Assembly (NCBI GenBank): GCA_964633955.1
Contig: CAZWIA010000035.1
Location: 1-10,223 of the forward strand
Source: JAQBQQ01 sp964633955
GTDB lineage: Bacteria; Patescibacteriota; Gracilibacteria; Peribacterales; Peribacteraceae
Length of the DNA: 10,223 bases
Reading direction: 5' to 3'
The notes beneath the pieces are model-generated. The model was not told where the DNA came from. It saw nothing but the letters and a program-made list of their open reading frames with translations, and did not search any database. Numbering within the stretch: the stretch's first letter is position 1; every line of letters starts with the position of its first letter. Positions 1-5,907 of this stretch are shown here, in pieces. The position numbers were made by a program, and so were the translations under genes.

Positions 1-18
1 CTTGATTCATGATTCGCC
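1..18. repeat. Edge copy of AT-rich interspersed repeat
   Basis: The first 16 bases, CTTGATTCATGATTCG, match the two ends of the longer stretch at 2391-2420, which starts CTTGATTCAT and ends CATGATTCG. This copy lacks the extra internal ATTCATA units. It directly abuts the stop codon of the sortase gene on the minus strand and may continue beyond the left edge. It looks like a short or truncated member of the same intergenic repeat family. Confidence 0.55.
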
Positions 19-1113
19 TTAGATGGGTAACGCCTCCAGCGGCGCGACCTTCCGCGTCGGTTGGTGCATGGTCTCCCCGGGCTCGAGAGCCTTGCCTGTC
101 TGAGGATCGATCTCCTGCGCCACCAGGATGAGGCGGCGCAGCGTGGTCCCTACCGGCGTGCAGGTCATGAGGGTGGCCGCTCGCCGGTCAGACGGCTGGT
201 CTAACACGGAGGTGTCCGTGGGGCGGACCTCTTTCTTTTCCGTCACGCGGTACACGTGCCTGTTGCCACGGAAGTAGACCATGTACTGGTCGCCTGCGGA
301 GAGCTCATGCAGCCGCGCAAAGACCGTCTTATATTCCCCGGGCGACCAGGGGTAGTAGGAGCTGTGGCCCGTGAGGAAGAAGTTCCCCGCCTGTCCCGGC
401 CGGGCGGTGCCCGGATAGTGCACCACGCCCCGCTGGAGCCCTTCTTGGATATCCCGTTCCACCTGATTCCAGTCCTCCCGCAGGAGCGCGTCTAGCGGCG
501 GCTCCACCAGCGGCACGTTCAGGTCCAGCTTGGGGATGACCACGCGGTTCTCCGGCGGTCCCACTTCCGGCAGAAAGGAGAGGAGATCTCCCGGAATCTT
601 GGATGACGCATCCGGCAGAGAGGGGAGTTCCGTGAGAGGGGAGGCGTCCGCCACCGTGGGTCCGTGGAGCAGTGGCTCCAGGCGGGCGGAGGCGATCTGC
701 CAGAAGCTCTGGTAGTTGAGCGCCGTGAAGAGCCCGGCAAAGAGGAGGACAAAGCTCATGCCAAACCGGACGGTATCCATCACAAAGAGTCTCATCCGGC
801 TCAGCTCCTTTGGCTGCCTGCGACCGGGCACCAGCACCGGTTGGGTGAGGAAGAGCCACGTCCGGCGGAGGAGGCCGTCCGTCTCGATTCTCAACTCATG
901 GGCTAGGGGGGCCGCTTCCTGGGCCGTAACTCTCACCTGCCGGATCCCCTCTTCCAGTGCCGCCCGGGTCAGCTGGCTCACCATGCCCACGCGCCGGGTG
1001 ACGGGAGAACGCGCAATCCCCTGCTCCCCTGCCCCGTAGTCCTCAAACGGGAGCACGATGTTCCCATCGGCGTCATAGGTGGCCCGGTGAGGGAGCGGGG
1101 CGGAGGAAATCAA
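19..1113 (-). CDS. Sortase family transpeptidase, membrane anchored
   Basis: Sortases cleave a sorting motif in secreted proteins and join them to cell wall or to each other on the outer face of the membrane. Of 364 residues, about 1-105 are a long, charged, probably cytoplasmic N-terminal extension. Residues about 113-135 form one membrane helix, 140-185 a linker, and about 187-335 the sortase barrel. The catalytic triad is visible: His250 in LTGHSS, Cys318 in TLMTCTP, and Arg326 or Arg327 in TTLRR. The HYPGTARPGQ and GHSSYYPW stretches resemble non-class-A sortases common in candidate phyla. The stop is TAA. The start is uncertain: a TTG at 1113 opens the frame, but the upstream -10 box puts the likely transcript start on the following ATT (1110); an ATG at 984 is another option. 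No LPXTG-like substrate is encoded in the window. Family assignment is firm; class and substrate are unknown. Confidence 0.9.
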   Translation of the reverse strand: MISSAPLPHRATYDADGNIVLPFEDYGAGEQGIARSPVTRRVGMVSQLTRAALEEGIRQVRVTAQEAAPLAHELRIETDGLLRRTWLFLTQPVLVPGRRQPKELSRMRLFVMDTVRFGMSFVLLFAGLFTALNYQSFWQIASARLEPLLHGPTVADASPLTELPSLPDASSKIPGDLLSFLPEVGPPENRVVIPKLDLNVPLVEPPLDALLREDWNQVERDIQEGLQRGVVHYPGTARPGQAGNFFLTGHSSYYPWSPGEYKTVFARLHELSAGDQYMVYFRGNRHVYRVTEKKEVRPTDTSVLDQPSDRRAATLMTCTPVGTTLRRLILVAQEIDPQTGKALEPGETMHQPTRKVAPLEALPI

Positions 1114-1116
1114 GCT

Positions 1117-1125
1117 ATTGTAGCA
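1117..1125 (-). promoter_or_regulatory. Extended -10 promoter of the sortase gene
   Basis: On the minus strand the sequence TGCTACAAT is a near-consensus extended -10 (TG, one base, then TACAAT). No convincing -35 lies 16-18 bp upstream, as is usual for extended -10 promoters. Six bases after the hexamer comes A1110, the first base of an ATT codon in the sortase frame. The annotated TTG lies inside those six bases and would be upstream of a +1 at the usual distance. This is inferred from sequence only. Confidence 0.6.
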
Positions 1126-1233
1126 TAAATCTTGCGTTTTAGCGATGCCAGGGATGGCTCTGGAATGCGGTGAATTGGCAATTTTGCGATCAGATACGCA
1201 CCTCGCCCGGTGGAAAAGCAGGTTCCTCGGTCC

Positions 1234-2346
1234 TCAGGCCGCCAGCACCCCGCCCCCCACCACCTCCTGCCCGCGGTAGAGCACCAGGGACTGGCCCGGT
1301 GCCAAGGGCGGCTGAGGGTCGTCGAACGTGAAGCGACCCTGGTTGCCGTTGAACGTCAGCTGGCCCCGGAGCTTCCGTGACAGCGACCGCGTCCGGCACT
1401 CGAAGCGGACTGCCTCATTCTCCTTGGGCTGCCAGGAGACCCAGCGGATCTCACGGAGCCGGACGACGGTGGAACGCTCCGCGTGCTGCTCCGCAACGAT
1501 CAGCGCGTTGCGGCCCGCATCCTTGGCTATAACCTCCAGGGGAATCTTCAAGCCTCCAATCCCCAACCCCTTCCTCTGACCGGGCGTATAGAGCGGCAGG
1601 CCGCGATGCGTGCCGACGACAGTTCCGTCCCTGCGTTCGATGGGGCCTGGTGTCATTGCGTCAGCAATGTGCCGCTTCAAAAACTCCTGCGGCGTCTTCT
1701 CCGGGAAGAAGCAGAGGTCCTGGCTCTCCTGGTAGAGCTCGTCATGCGGGACACTGAATTCCTTGGCAAGCGCGAACACTTCCTCCTTCCGCATGCCGCC
1801 CAGCGGGAACATCGCGCAGCGGAGCTGCTCCTGCGTGAGGCCGTACAGGTAGTAGCTCTGGTCCTTTGGTGTATCGATCGCTTCCAGGAGGACGTACCGG
1901 CCGCCGTCCGCCGTCTCCTCGCGCGCCACGCGCGCGTAGTGGCCGGTGGCCAGCCGCTCGCAGCCGTACTCATGCATGAGTTCGATCAGCTTTCCGAACT
2001 TCACCGTGCGGTTGCAGTTGATGCACGGGTTGGGCGTGAGGCCCGCGCGGTGCGCGTCCAGGTACGGATCCACCACCTGGTGCTTGAACTCCCCCGCCAG
2101 GTCCACGATGTGGTAGGGGATGCCGAGCGCCTCCGCCACGCTCCTGGCCCGCATGGCCGTCTGCGCGTTGCAGCACTTGCTGGGGAGGATCCGCGCGATG
2201 GCCGGCGCCAGCGGATCACTCCACAGGGTGAACCGCACACCCACCAGTGTGTGCCCCTGCTGCGTGAGCAGGTGCGCGACAACGCTGGAATCGATGCCAC
2301 CCGATAGAGCGACGAGGATCTTCATCTGTAACCTAGTATGCCACAT
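1234..2346 (-). CDS. mnmA: tRNA-specific 2-thiouridylase MnmA
   Basis: MnmA adenylates and thiolates U34 of Lys, Glu and Gln tRNAs to give 2-thiouridine, in the cytoplasm, with sulfur from a cysteine desulfurase relay. Numbered from the internal ATG at 2325, the PP-loop SGGIDSS is at 8-14. The tRNA-binding and catalytic core holds TPNPCINCN (Cys101, Cys104) and SQDLCFF (Cys205). YTPGQRKGLGIGG marks the central domain, and the C-terminal barrel ends with LAPGQSLVLYRGQEVVGGG. Length is normal for the family. The Asp two residues into the NPD motif of E. coli MnmA is Cys here, giving a CxxC plus a distant Cys. I chose ATG 2346 because a TAGAAT box lies exactly 6 nt upstream (leaderless start). 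ATG 2325, giving MKILVALSGG, is the alternative and has only a weak AGG before it. The gene diverges from the DUF2157 gene. Confidence 0.93.
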   Translation of the reverse strand: MWHTRLQMKILVALSGGIDSSVVAHLLTQQGHTLVGVRFTLWSDPLAPAIARILPSKCCNAQTAMRARSVAEALGIPYHIVDLAGEFKHQVVDPYLDAHRAGLTPNPCINCNRTVKFGKLIELMHEYGCERLATGHYARVAREETADGGRYVLLEAIDTPKDQSYYLYGLTQEQLRCAMFPLGGMRKEEVFALAKEFSVPHDELYQESQDLCFFPEKTPQEFLKRHIADAMTPGPIERRDGTVVGTHRGLPLYTPGQRKGLGIGGLKIPLEVIAKDAGRNALIVAEQHAERSTVVRLREIRWVSWQPKENEAVRFECRTRSLSRKLRGQLTFNGNQGRFTFDDPQPPLAPGQSLVLYRGQEVVGGGVLAA

Positions 2347-2351
2347 TGACA

Positions 2352-2366
2352 GATTCTATAAGAATC
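2352..2366. promoter_or_regulatory. Palindrome over mnmA -10, possible operator
   Basis: GATTCT-ATA-AGAATC is a perfect inverted repeat with 6-bp arms and a 3-bp centre. It covers the whole mnmA -10 box and lies directly beside a perfect TTGACA on the plus strand (2346-2351). That position would let a dimeric repressor act on both divergent genes. It could equally be a by-product of the neighbouring GATTC-rich repeat, since its right half is shared with that repeat's left arm. Confidence 0.35.
2353..2358 (-). promoter_or_regulatory. mnmA -10 box (leaderless geometry)
   Basis: The minus strand reads TAGAAT, then CTGTCA (6 nt), then ATG at 2346. A +1 at the standard distance falls on the A of that ATG, so the predicted mRNA has no leader. 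No Shine-Dalgarno sequence precedes 2346. The -35 region is poor at spacings of 16-18. The hexamer is contained in the palindrome at 2352-2366. Confidence 0.55.
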
Positions 2367-2419
2367 ATGAATTATGAAGTATGCGCCGGTCTTGATTCAT
2401 AATTCATAATTCATGATTC
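2362..2419. repeat. AT-rich inverted repeat with 7-bp tandem units
   Basis: The left arm GAATCATGAATTATGAA (2362-2378) is the perfect reverse complement of the right arm TTCATAATTCATGATTC (2403-2419), 17 bp each, with 24 bp between. The right half also contains a tandem array: after a G come ATTCATA, ATTCATA, ATTCATG, then ATTC (2395-2419). It lies in the divergent intergenic region and is far more AT-rich than its surroundings. A related shorter copy sits at 1-18. No transposase is nearby. A dispersed palindromic repeat is the likeliest identity. Confidence 0.7.
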
Positions 2420-2460
2420 GTCTTCACGTAGAGGTGGTATCAGGGATCATTCCCGTTAAG

Positions 2461-3771
2461 ATGAGAAGGATGATGACCATCGAACAGGCACTGGCGTACT
2501 GGGTGCGGGAGAAGAAGCTGACCAAGAAGAAGGCGCTGGAGTTAGTGGACGCGCTGCCGCCGGGACTGGTGGACCGTGAGCGCCAAGGCGACCATTCCCA
2601 CCGGGCCATCAGCATCTTTGCGGCGGTGGGGGCGGTGCTGGTGGGATTGGGCGTGATGCTCTTTGTGGTGAGCAACTGGCAGGCCATGACGCCGCTCACC
2701 AAAGTGACCGTCCTGCTGGGGACCATGCTGGCTACGGGCATTGGCGGATATGTGCTGGCGTTTGAGCGCGGGCAGTATCCCAAGACGGGAATGGCGCTGC
2801 TCTTTCTGAACGCTCTGGTCTACGGCGCTACCATCTTCCTGATCGCGCAGATCTACCACCTGCCGCTCAATTTCTGGCTGGGCGGGCTCCTGTGGCTGGT
2901 TGGCACCGCGCTCTTTGCCGTGATCCTCCAGTCCCGGCTCCACGTGTGGCTCAGCGTTCCCCTCCTCATCCTGACGCTCGGCTGGCTTAGGACGGCGGAC
3001 CTGCTCGGCAGCGGGGAGTTTAATTTCTTCTTTGACGCCGAGCACTCGATCGTGAACCTCTTACCCGCGATGGGCGTGATGCTGGTGAGCTTGGGTATCC
3101 TGCACCGACGGTCCAGGTTCATGGAGTTCGCCTCCCGGACGCTCTTCCACTGGGGCGTGTTCCTCACCACGCTGGTGCTGGTGATCTCCACCTTCAACAA
3201 GGACATCTTCTACCAGGTGCTCTACCTGGACATTGACGCGGTGGGGCTGGCGGTCATGCTGGCGGCGGTCATGGCGCTCATTGCTGCCATCCGCTGGGGT
3301 ACCTTTGAGGCGCCGCAGGGGCGGTGGGGGCTTCTGGCCTACGGGCTCTACACGGCGTTCACGTTCCTGATCGCCCGCGCGCCGGTGTTCCTGGGGCTCA
3401 TGGGGACGGACAGCTTCACGGGCGCGCCGCAGTACCTGGATGCGGCGGCCGGTGACATCCTCATGCTCCGCGGGTTCTTTGTGGTCCATGTTTTGCTCTT
3501 TGCGGTCTTCCTCCTCACACTCATCTGGTACGGCACGCTGCTCCGGATGCCCGCGGTGATCAACATCGGCATGCTTGGGATCGCGCTCACGGTGCTGGTC
3601 CAGTACTTCTCCTGGGCGTGGGAGTCCCGGAACAAGTCGGTCGTCTTCATCATTGGCGGCGTCATCATCCTGATCCTGAGCTTCATCTTGGAGCGCCAGC
3701 GCCGGAAGCTCCTGGCATCCTTTGAGATCGACCCCGCCGCCGAATCCGATTCCGTCTCCGAAGACGCATGA
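2461..3771 (+). CDS. DUF2157 family multi-pass membrane protein
   Basis: The function of this family is unknown. A short soluble N-terminal region (about residues 1-48) with a helical segment, IEQALAYWVREKKLTKKKALELV, matches the N-terminal element of DUF2157. About 12 hydrophobic segments follow, starting with AAVGAVLVGLGVMLFVVSNW, and the protein ends in a basic and acidic cytoplasmic tail. The LG-x-x-LFVVSNWQ stretch after the first helix is typical of the family. I placed the start at ATG 2461 because the frame's first ATG (2413) lies inside the intergenic inverted repeat, which is unlikely to be coding. ATG 2470 and 2473 are also possible, and no start has a well-spaced Shine-Dalgarno. 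The stop overlaps the next gene's ATG by 4 bp, so the two are translationally coupled. Confidence 0.8.
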   Translation: MRRMMTIEQALAYWVREKKLTKKKALELVDALPPGLVDRERQGDHSHRAISIFAAVGAVLVGLGVMLFVVSNWQAMTPLTKVTVLLGTMLATGIGGYVLAFERGQYPKTGMALLFLNALVYGATIFLIAQIYHLPLNFWLGGLLWLVGTALFAVILQSRLHVWLSVPLLILTLGWLRTADLLGSGEFNFFFDAEHSIVNLLPAMGVMLVSLGILHRRSRFMEFASRTLFHWGVFLTTLVLVISTFNKDIFYQVLYLDIDAVGLAVMLAAVMALIAAIRWGTFEAPQGRWGLLAYGLYTAFTFLIARAPVFLGLMGTDSFTGAPQYLDAAAGDILMLRGFFVVHVLLFAVFLLTLIWYGTLLRMPAVINIGMLGIALTVLVQYFSWAWESRNKSVVFIIGGVIILILSFILERQRRKLLASFEIDPAAESDSVSEDA

Positions 3772-4358
3772 CCCGCCGCACCGCCTTCCTCATCGGCCTG
3801 CTGGTGCAGCTCCTCTGTGTGTTTGGCCTGTTCCTCCCGTCCGTGATCCTGCTCACGGCCGGCACGCCCATTACGCTTGAGACGGCGCCGGTGGATCCCT
3901 GGTCCCCGCTCCGGGGGCAGTACGTGACCCTGGGCTACCAGGCGGCGCAGGGGATCGACCGGCCGGACCGCCTCACCCGTCGATCGTTCTACGTGGTGCT
4001 CCGGGACCGGGGGGACGGCGTCTATGAGCGTGCGGCGGTATCCACGGAGCGTCCCCGGCTTGAGCCCGGCCAGGCGTGCGTATGGGCCGTGGACCAGGGC
4101 TGGCAGGTGCAGTTCCCGGACCTGGCGCAGTACTTTGTGGAGGAGGGATCCGGGACGGAGATAGAGGAGGCGTCCCAGTCGCACCGGCTCCTGGTGGATG
4201 CGGTCACGGACGGCCGCTGCCGCGCGCGCATCCGCGGCGTGCGGATTGGGCAGGAGCTCACGGAAGAGGACAGGCGGATATTGCAGGAGCGCTTTGGCTT
4301 CCCGGAACCGCCGCCGGCTGAGCGCCCGGCTGAACCCCGGCCGCTGCCGGCGGAGTAG
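3768..4358 (+). CDS. GDYXXLXY domain protein, membrane anchored
   Basis: This 196-residue protein has a single N-terminal membrane helix or uncleaved signal (about residues 6-30). It then carries the family's defining motif as GQYVTLGY at residues 50-57, with Asp replaced by Gln. The remainder is a soluble, probably extracytoplasmic region ending in a proline- and glutamate-rich tail. GDYXXLXY domains are typically found beside or fused to DUF2157/DUF4401 membrane proteins. Here the pair is encoded in an ATGA overlap, which supports a joint role at the membrane. The biochemical function is unknown. The stop is TAG. A 48-bp gap separates it from prfA. Confidence 0.8.
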   Translation: MTRRTAFLIGLLVQLLCVFGLFLPSVILLTAGTPITLETAPVDPWSPLRGQYVTLGYQAAQGIDRPDRLTRRSFYVVLRDRGDGVYERAAVSTERPRLEPGQACVWAVDQGWQVQFPDLAQYFVEEGSGTEIEEASQSHRLLVDAVTDGRCRARIRGVRIGQELTEEDRRILQERFGFPEPPPAERPAEPRPLPAE

Positions 4359-4394
4359 GGACATGGTCCGCTTCCTTCCGGGCGCGCGCTTCTC

Positions 4395-4400
4395 TACCAT
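4395..4400 (+). promoter_or_regulatory. prfA -10 box (leaderless geometry)
   Basis: TACCAT is followed by GCCCGC (6 nt) and then the prfA ATG at 4407, so a +1 at the standard distance falls on that A. There is no Shine-Dalgarno in the 25 bases upstream. The -35 candidate, TTCCTT at 4372-4377 with a 17-bp spacer, is poor. The TACCAT match alone is weak; the shared spacing with mnmA and tmk is what lends it weight. Confidence 0.45.
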
Positions 4401-4406
4401 GCCCGC

Positions 4407-5474
4407 ATGATTCCGCAGCTCCGCGCGCTGGCTGAAGAATACCGCTCCCTGGAGGACGCGCTGTCTGATCCAACGGTCTTCAGCGATCCCAAGGCGCTGG
4501 CTCGGATCGGCAAACGGCGGGCGGAGCTGGAGCCGCTCATGGATCTGCTTGCGGAGCACGACCAGCTGCAGGCCGCGCTCACGTTCTCTCAGGAGGTGAT
4601 GGACGATCCAGAGCTCCGGCAGATGGCGGAGGAGGAGGCGGAAGCGGCGCGATCGCGCCTGCCGCAGCTGGAGCAGGAGCTTAGGGCGTTCCTGCTGCCC
4701 CGGGATCCGGATGATGACAAGAACGTGATCCTGGAAGTACGTGCCGGAACGGGCGGGGAGGAAGCCGCGCTCTTTGCCGGCGAGCTCCTGCGCCTCTACA
4801 TCCGCTACGCGGAAGCGCAAGGGTGGAAGACGGAGCTGCTGGACGTGTCACATGCAGAAGGCGGCGGGATTAAGGAGGCCGCCTGCAAGATAGACGGTGC
4901 GGGCGCGTACGGCCTGCTGAAGTACGAATCCGGCGTGCATCGTGTCCAGCGCATCCCGGCCACGGAGAACAAGGGCCGCGTGCACACGTCCACGGCCACC
5001 GTGGCCATCCTGCCGGAGGCGGAGGAGGTGGATCTGCAGATCCGGCCGGAGGACCTGCGCATAGACACGTTCCGCGCGGGCGGCGCGGGCGGCCAGCACG
5101 TGAACAAGACGGAGAGCGCGGTGCGCATCACGCACGTTCCCACCGGCATCGTGGTGGCGTGCCAGAATGAGAGATCCCAGCAGCAGAACCGCGCCCAGGC
5201 CATGACCATGCTGCGTTCCCGCCTCTACGCCGCGGAGCAGGAACGGTTGGCCAAGGAGCGGGGCGACCTGCGTTCGGGACAGATCGGCACGGGCGACCGG
5301 AGCGAGAAGATCCGCACGTATAACTTCCCCCAGGACCGCCTGACAGACCACCGGCTGACACGCAATTTCAGCAACCTTCCGGCCATCATGGAGGGGGACA
5401 TTGGGGAGATCCTGCGCGCGCTGCGTGAGCAGGACCAAGCCGATAGGCTGGCCATGTTGACCAAGGCTGATTGA
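4407..5474 (+). CDS. prfA: Peptide chain release factor 1
   Basis: RF1 reads UAA and UAG in the ribosomal A site and triggers hydrolysis of peptidyl-tRNA. The protein has 355 residues, normal for RF1. Residues 1-100 form the helical N-terminal domain. The codon-recognition region RVQRIPATENKGRVHTS carries the PAT tripeptide (184-186), which marks RF1; RF2 would have SPF. The catalytic GGQ is at 228-230 within AGGAGGQHVNKTESAVRITH. The C-terminal domain is complete and ends with a TGA stop. The downstream gene is not prmC, the methyltransferase that modifies the GGQ glutamine and often sits beside prfA. It lies 48 bp after the GDYXXLXY gene and could be read through from that operon as well as from its own promoter. 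Confidence 0.96.
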   Translation: MIPQLRALAEEYRSLEDALSDPTVFSDPKALARIGKRRAELEPLMDLLAEHDQLQAALTFSQEVMDDPELRQMAEEEAEAARSRLPQLEQELRAFLLPRDPDDDKNVILEVRAGTGGEEAALFAGELLRLYIRYAEAQGWKTELLDVSHAEGGGIKEAACKIDGAGAYGLLKYESGVHRVQRIPATENKGRVHTSTATVAILPEAEEVDLQIRPEDLRIDTFRAGGAGGQHVNKTESAVRITHVPTGIVVACQNERSQQQNRAQAMTMLRSRLYAAEQERLAKERGDLRSGQIGTGDRSEKIRTYNFPQDRLTDHRLTRNFSNLPAIMEGDIGEILRALREQDQADRLAMLTKAD

Positions 5475-5504
5475 TTCCAGCCGGGACTCGCGTCCAAGCC
5501 ACGT

Positions 5505-5516
5505 GAGGGGTAGAAT
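5505..5516 (+). promoter_or_regulatory. Start region of lipoprotein gene: SD-like GAGGGG and TAGAAT
   Basis: GAGGGG (5505-5510) is a good Shine-Dalgarno match 4 nt before ATG 5515. TAGAAT (5511-5516) is identical to the -10 boxes of mnmA and tmk. It lies 10 nt before ATG 5527, which would give a leader of only about 4 nt. The two readings imply different starts: 5515 if the gene is read from the prfA transcript, 5527 if it has its own promoter. Confidence 0.4.
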
Positions 5517-5904
5517 GCACGATCGCATGAAGCGCTTCATCCTCCTCCTTTCCACCACACTCCTCCTTGCCGGCTGTTTTGATTCCGGAACCAGCGTCTA
5601 CGACGATGACGGCAATCGCGTAGGCAGCGTGGATGTGGAGTCCGCTGATCGCGCCACGGTGCGCAGCCGGAACGATGACCGCGTGGGCTACGTGGTGGGC
5701 AACGACGTGTTCAACCAGTTTGACCGCCGCGTGGGACGGGTGGTGAGCGGCGTGAGGCTGGAGGATGAGGACGGTAACCGCGTGGGAGAACTCTATGACC
5801 AGACCCGCTGCCGCAACCGGAATGAGATCACCATCGGCTCCCTCAGTTCTGACATTGACGACCAGGCCGCCGGCGGGGCGTGCCTCCTGCTGTTCCTGCT
5901 CTAG
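5515..5904 (+). CDS. Small lipoprotein with RVG repeats
   Basis: I recognise no named family. The N-terminus is a lipoprotein signal: basic MKR, a hydrophobic run and the lipobox LAGC. The lipidated Cys would be residue 17 when counted from ATG 5527, or 21 from ATG 5515. The mature part is acidic and polar and repeats a short unit around RVG at residues 31, 52, 68 and 85 (from 5527). The best copies are DDDGNRVGSV and DEDGNRVGEL. This pattern suggests a small beta-hairpin repeat fold. The protein ends in an odd hydrophobic tail, GGACLLLFLL. GTG 5503 is a further possible start. It lies 40 bp after prfA, and its stop is 3 bp from the folD stop on the opposite strand. Confidence 0.75.
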   Translation: MHDRMKRFILLLSTTLLLAGCFDSGTSVYDDDGNRVGSVDVESADRATVRSRNDDRVGYVVGNDVFNQFDRRVGRVVSGVRLEDEDGNRVGELYDQTRCRNRNEITIGSLSSDIDDQAAGGACLLLFLL

Positions 5905-5907
5905 CGG

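Larger units (their letters stand above)
2346..2375 (+). promoter_or_regulatory. Candidate promoter of the DUF2157 operon
   Basis: TTGACA at 2346-2351 is a perfect -35. With an 18-bp spacer, AATTAT at 2370-2375 matches the -10 consensus at four of six positions. The transcript would start near 2382 and carry about 80 nt of leader containing the right arm of the inverted repeat. The -10 lies in the left arm of that repeat. Support is weak because TTGACA also overlaps the mnmA start codon on the other strand. Confidence 0.3.

Noticed and set aside
1483..2307. A 274-codon plus-strand open frame opposite mnmA
   Set aside because: It is antisense to a conserved enzyme and has no recognisable motif or ribosome binding site.
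3348..4820. A 490-codon open frame on the minus strand spanning DUF2157, GDYXXLXY and prfA
   Set aside because: It runs antisense through three well-supported genes, is very Arg/His/Pro-rich as expected of a GC-rich shadow frame, and shows no domain.
4848..5558. A 236-codon minus-strand open frame opposite prfA
   Set aside because: It is a shadow frame; prfA is unambiguous and conserved along its whole length.
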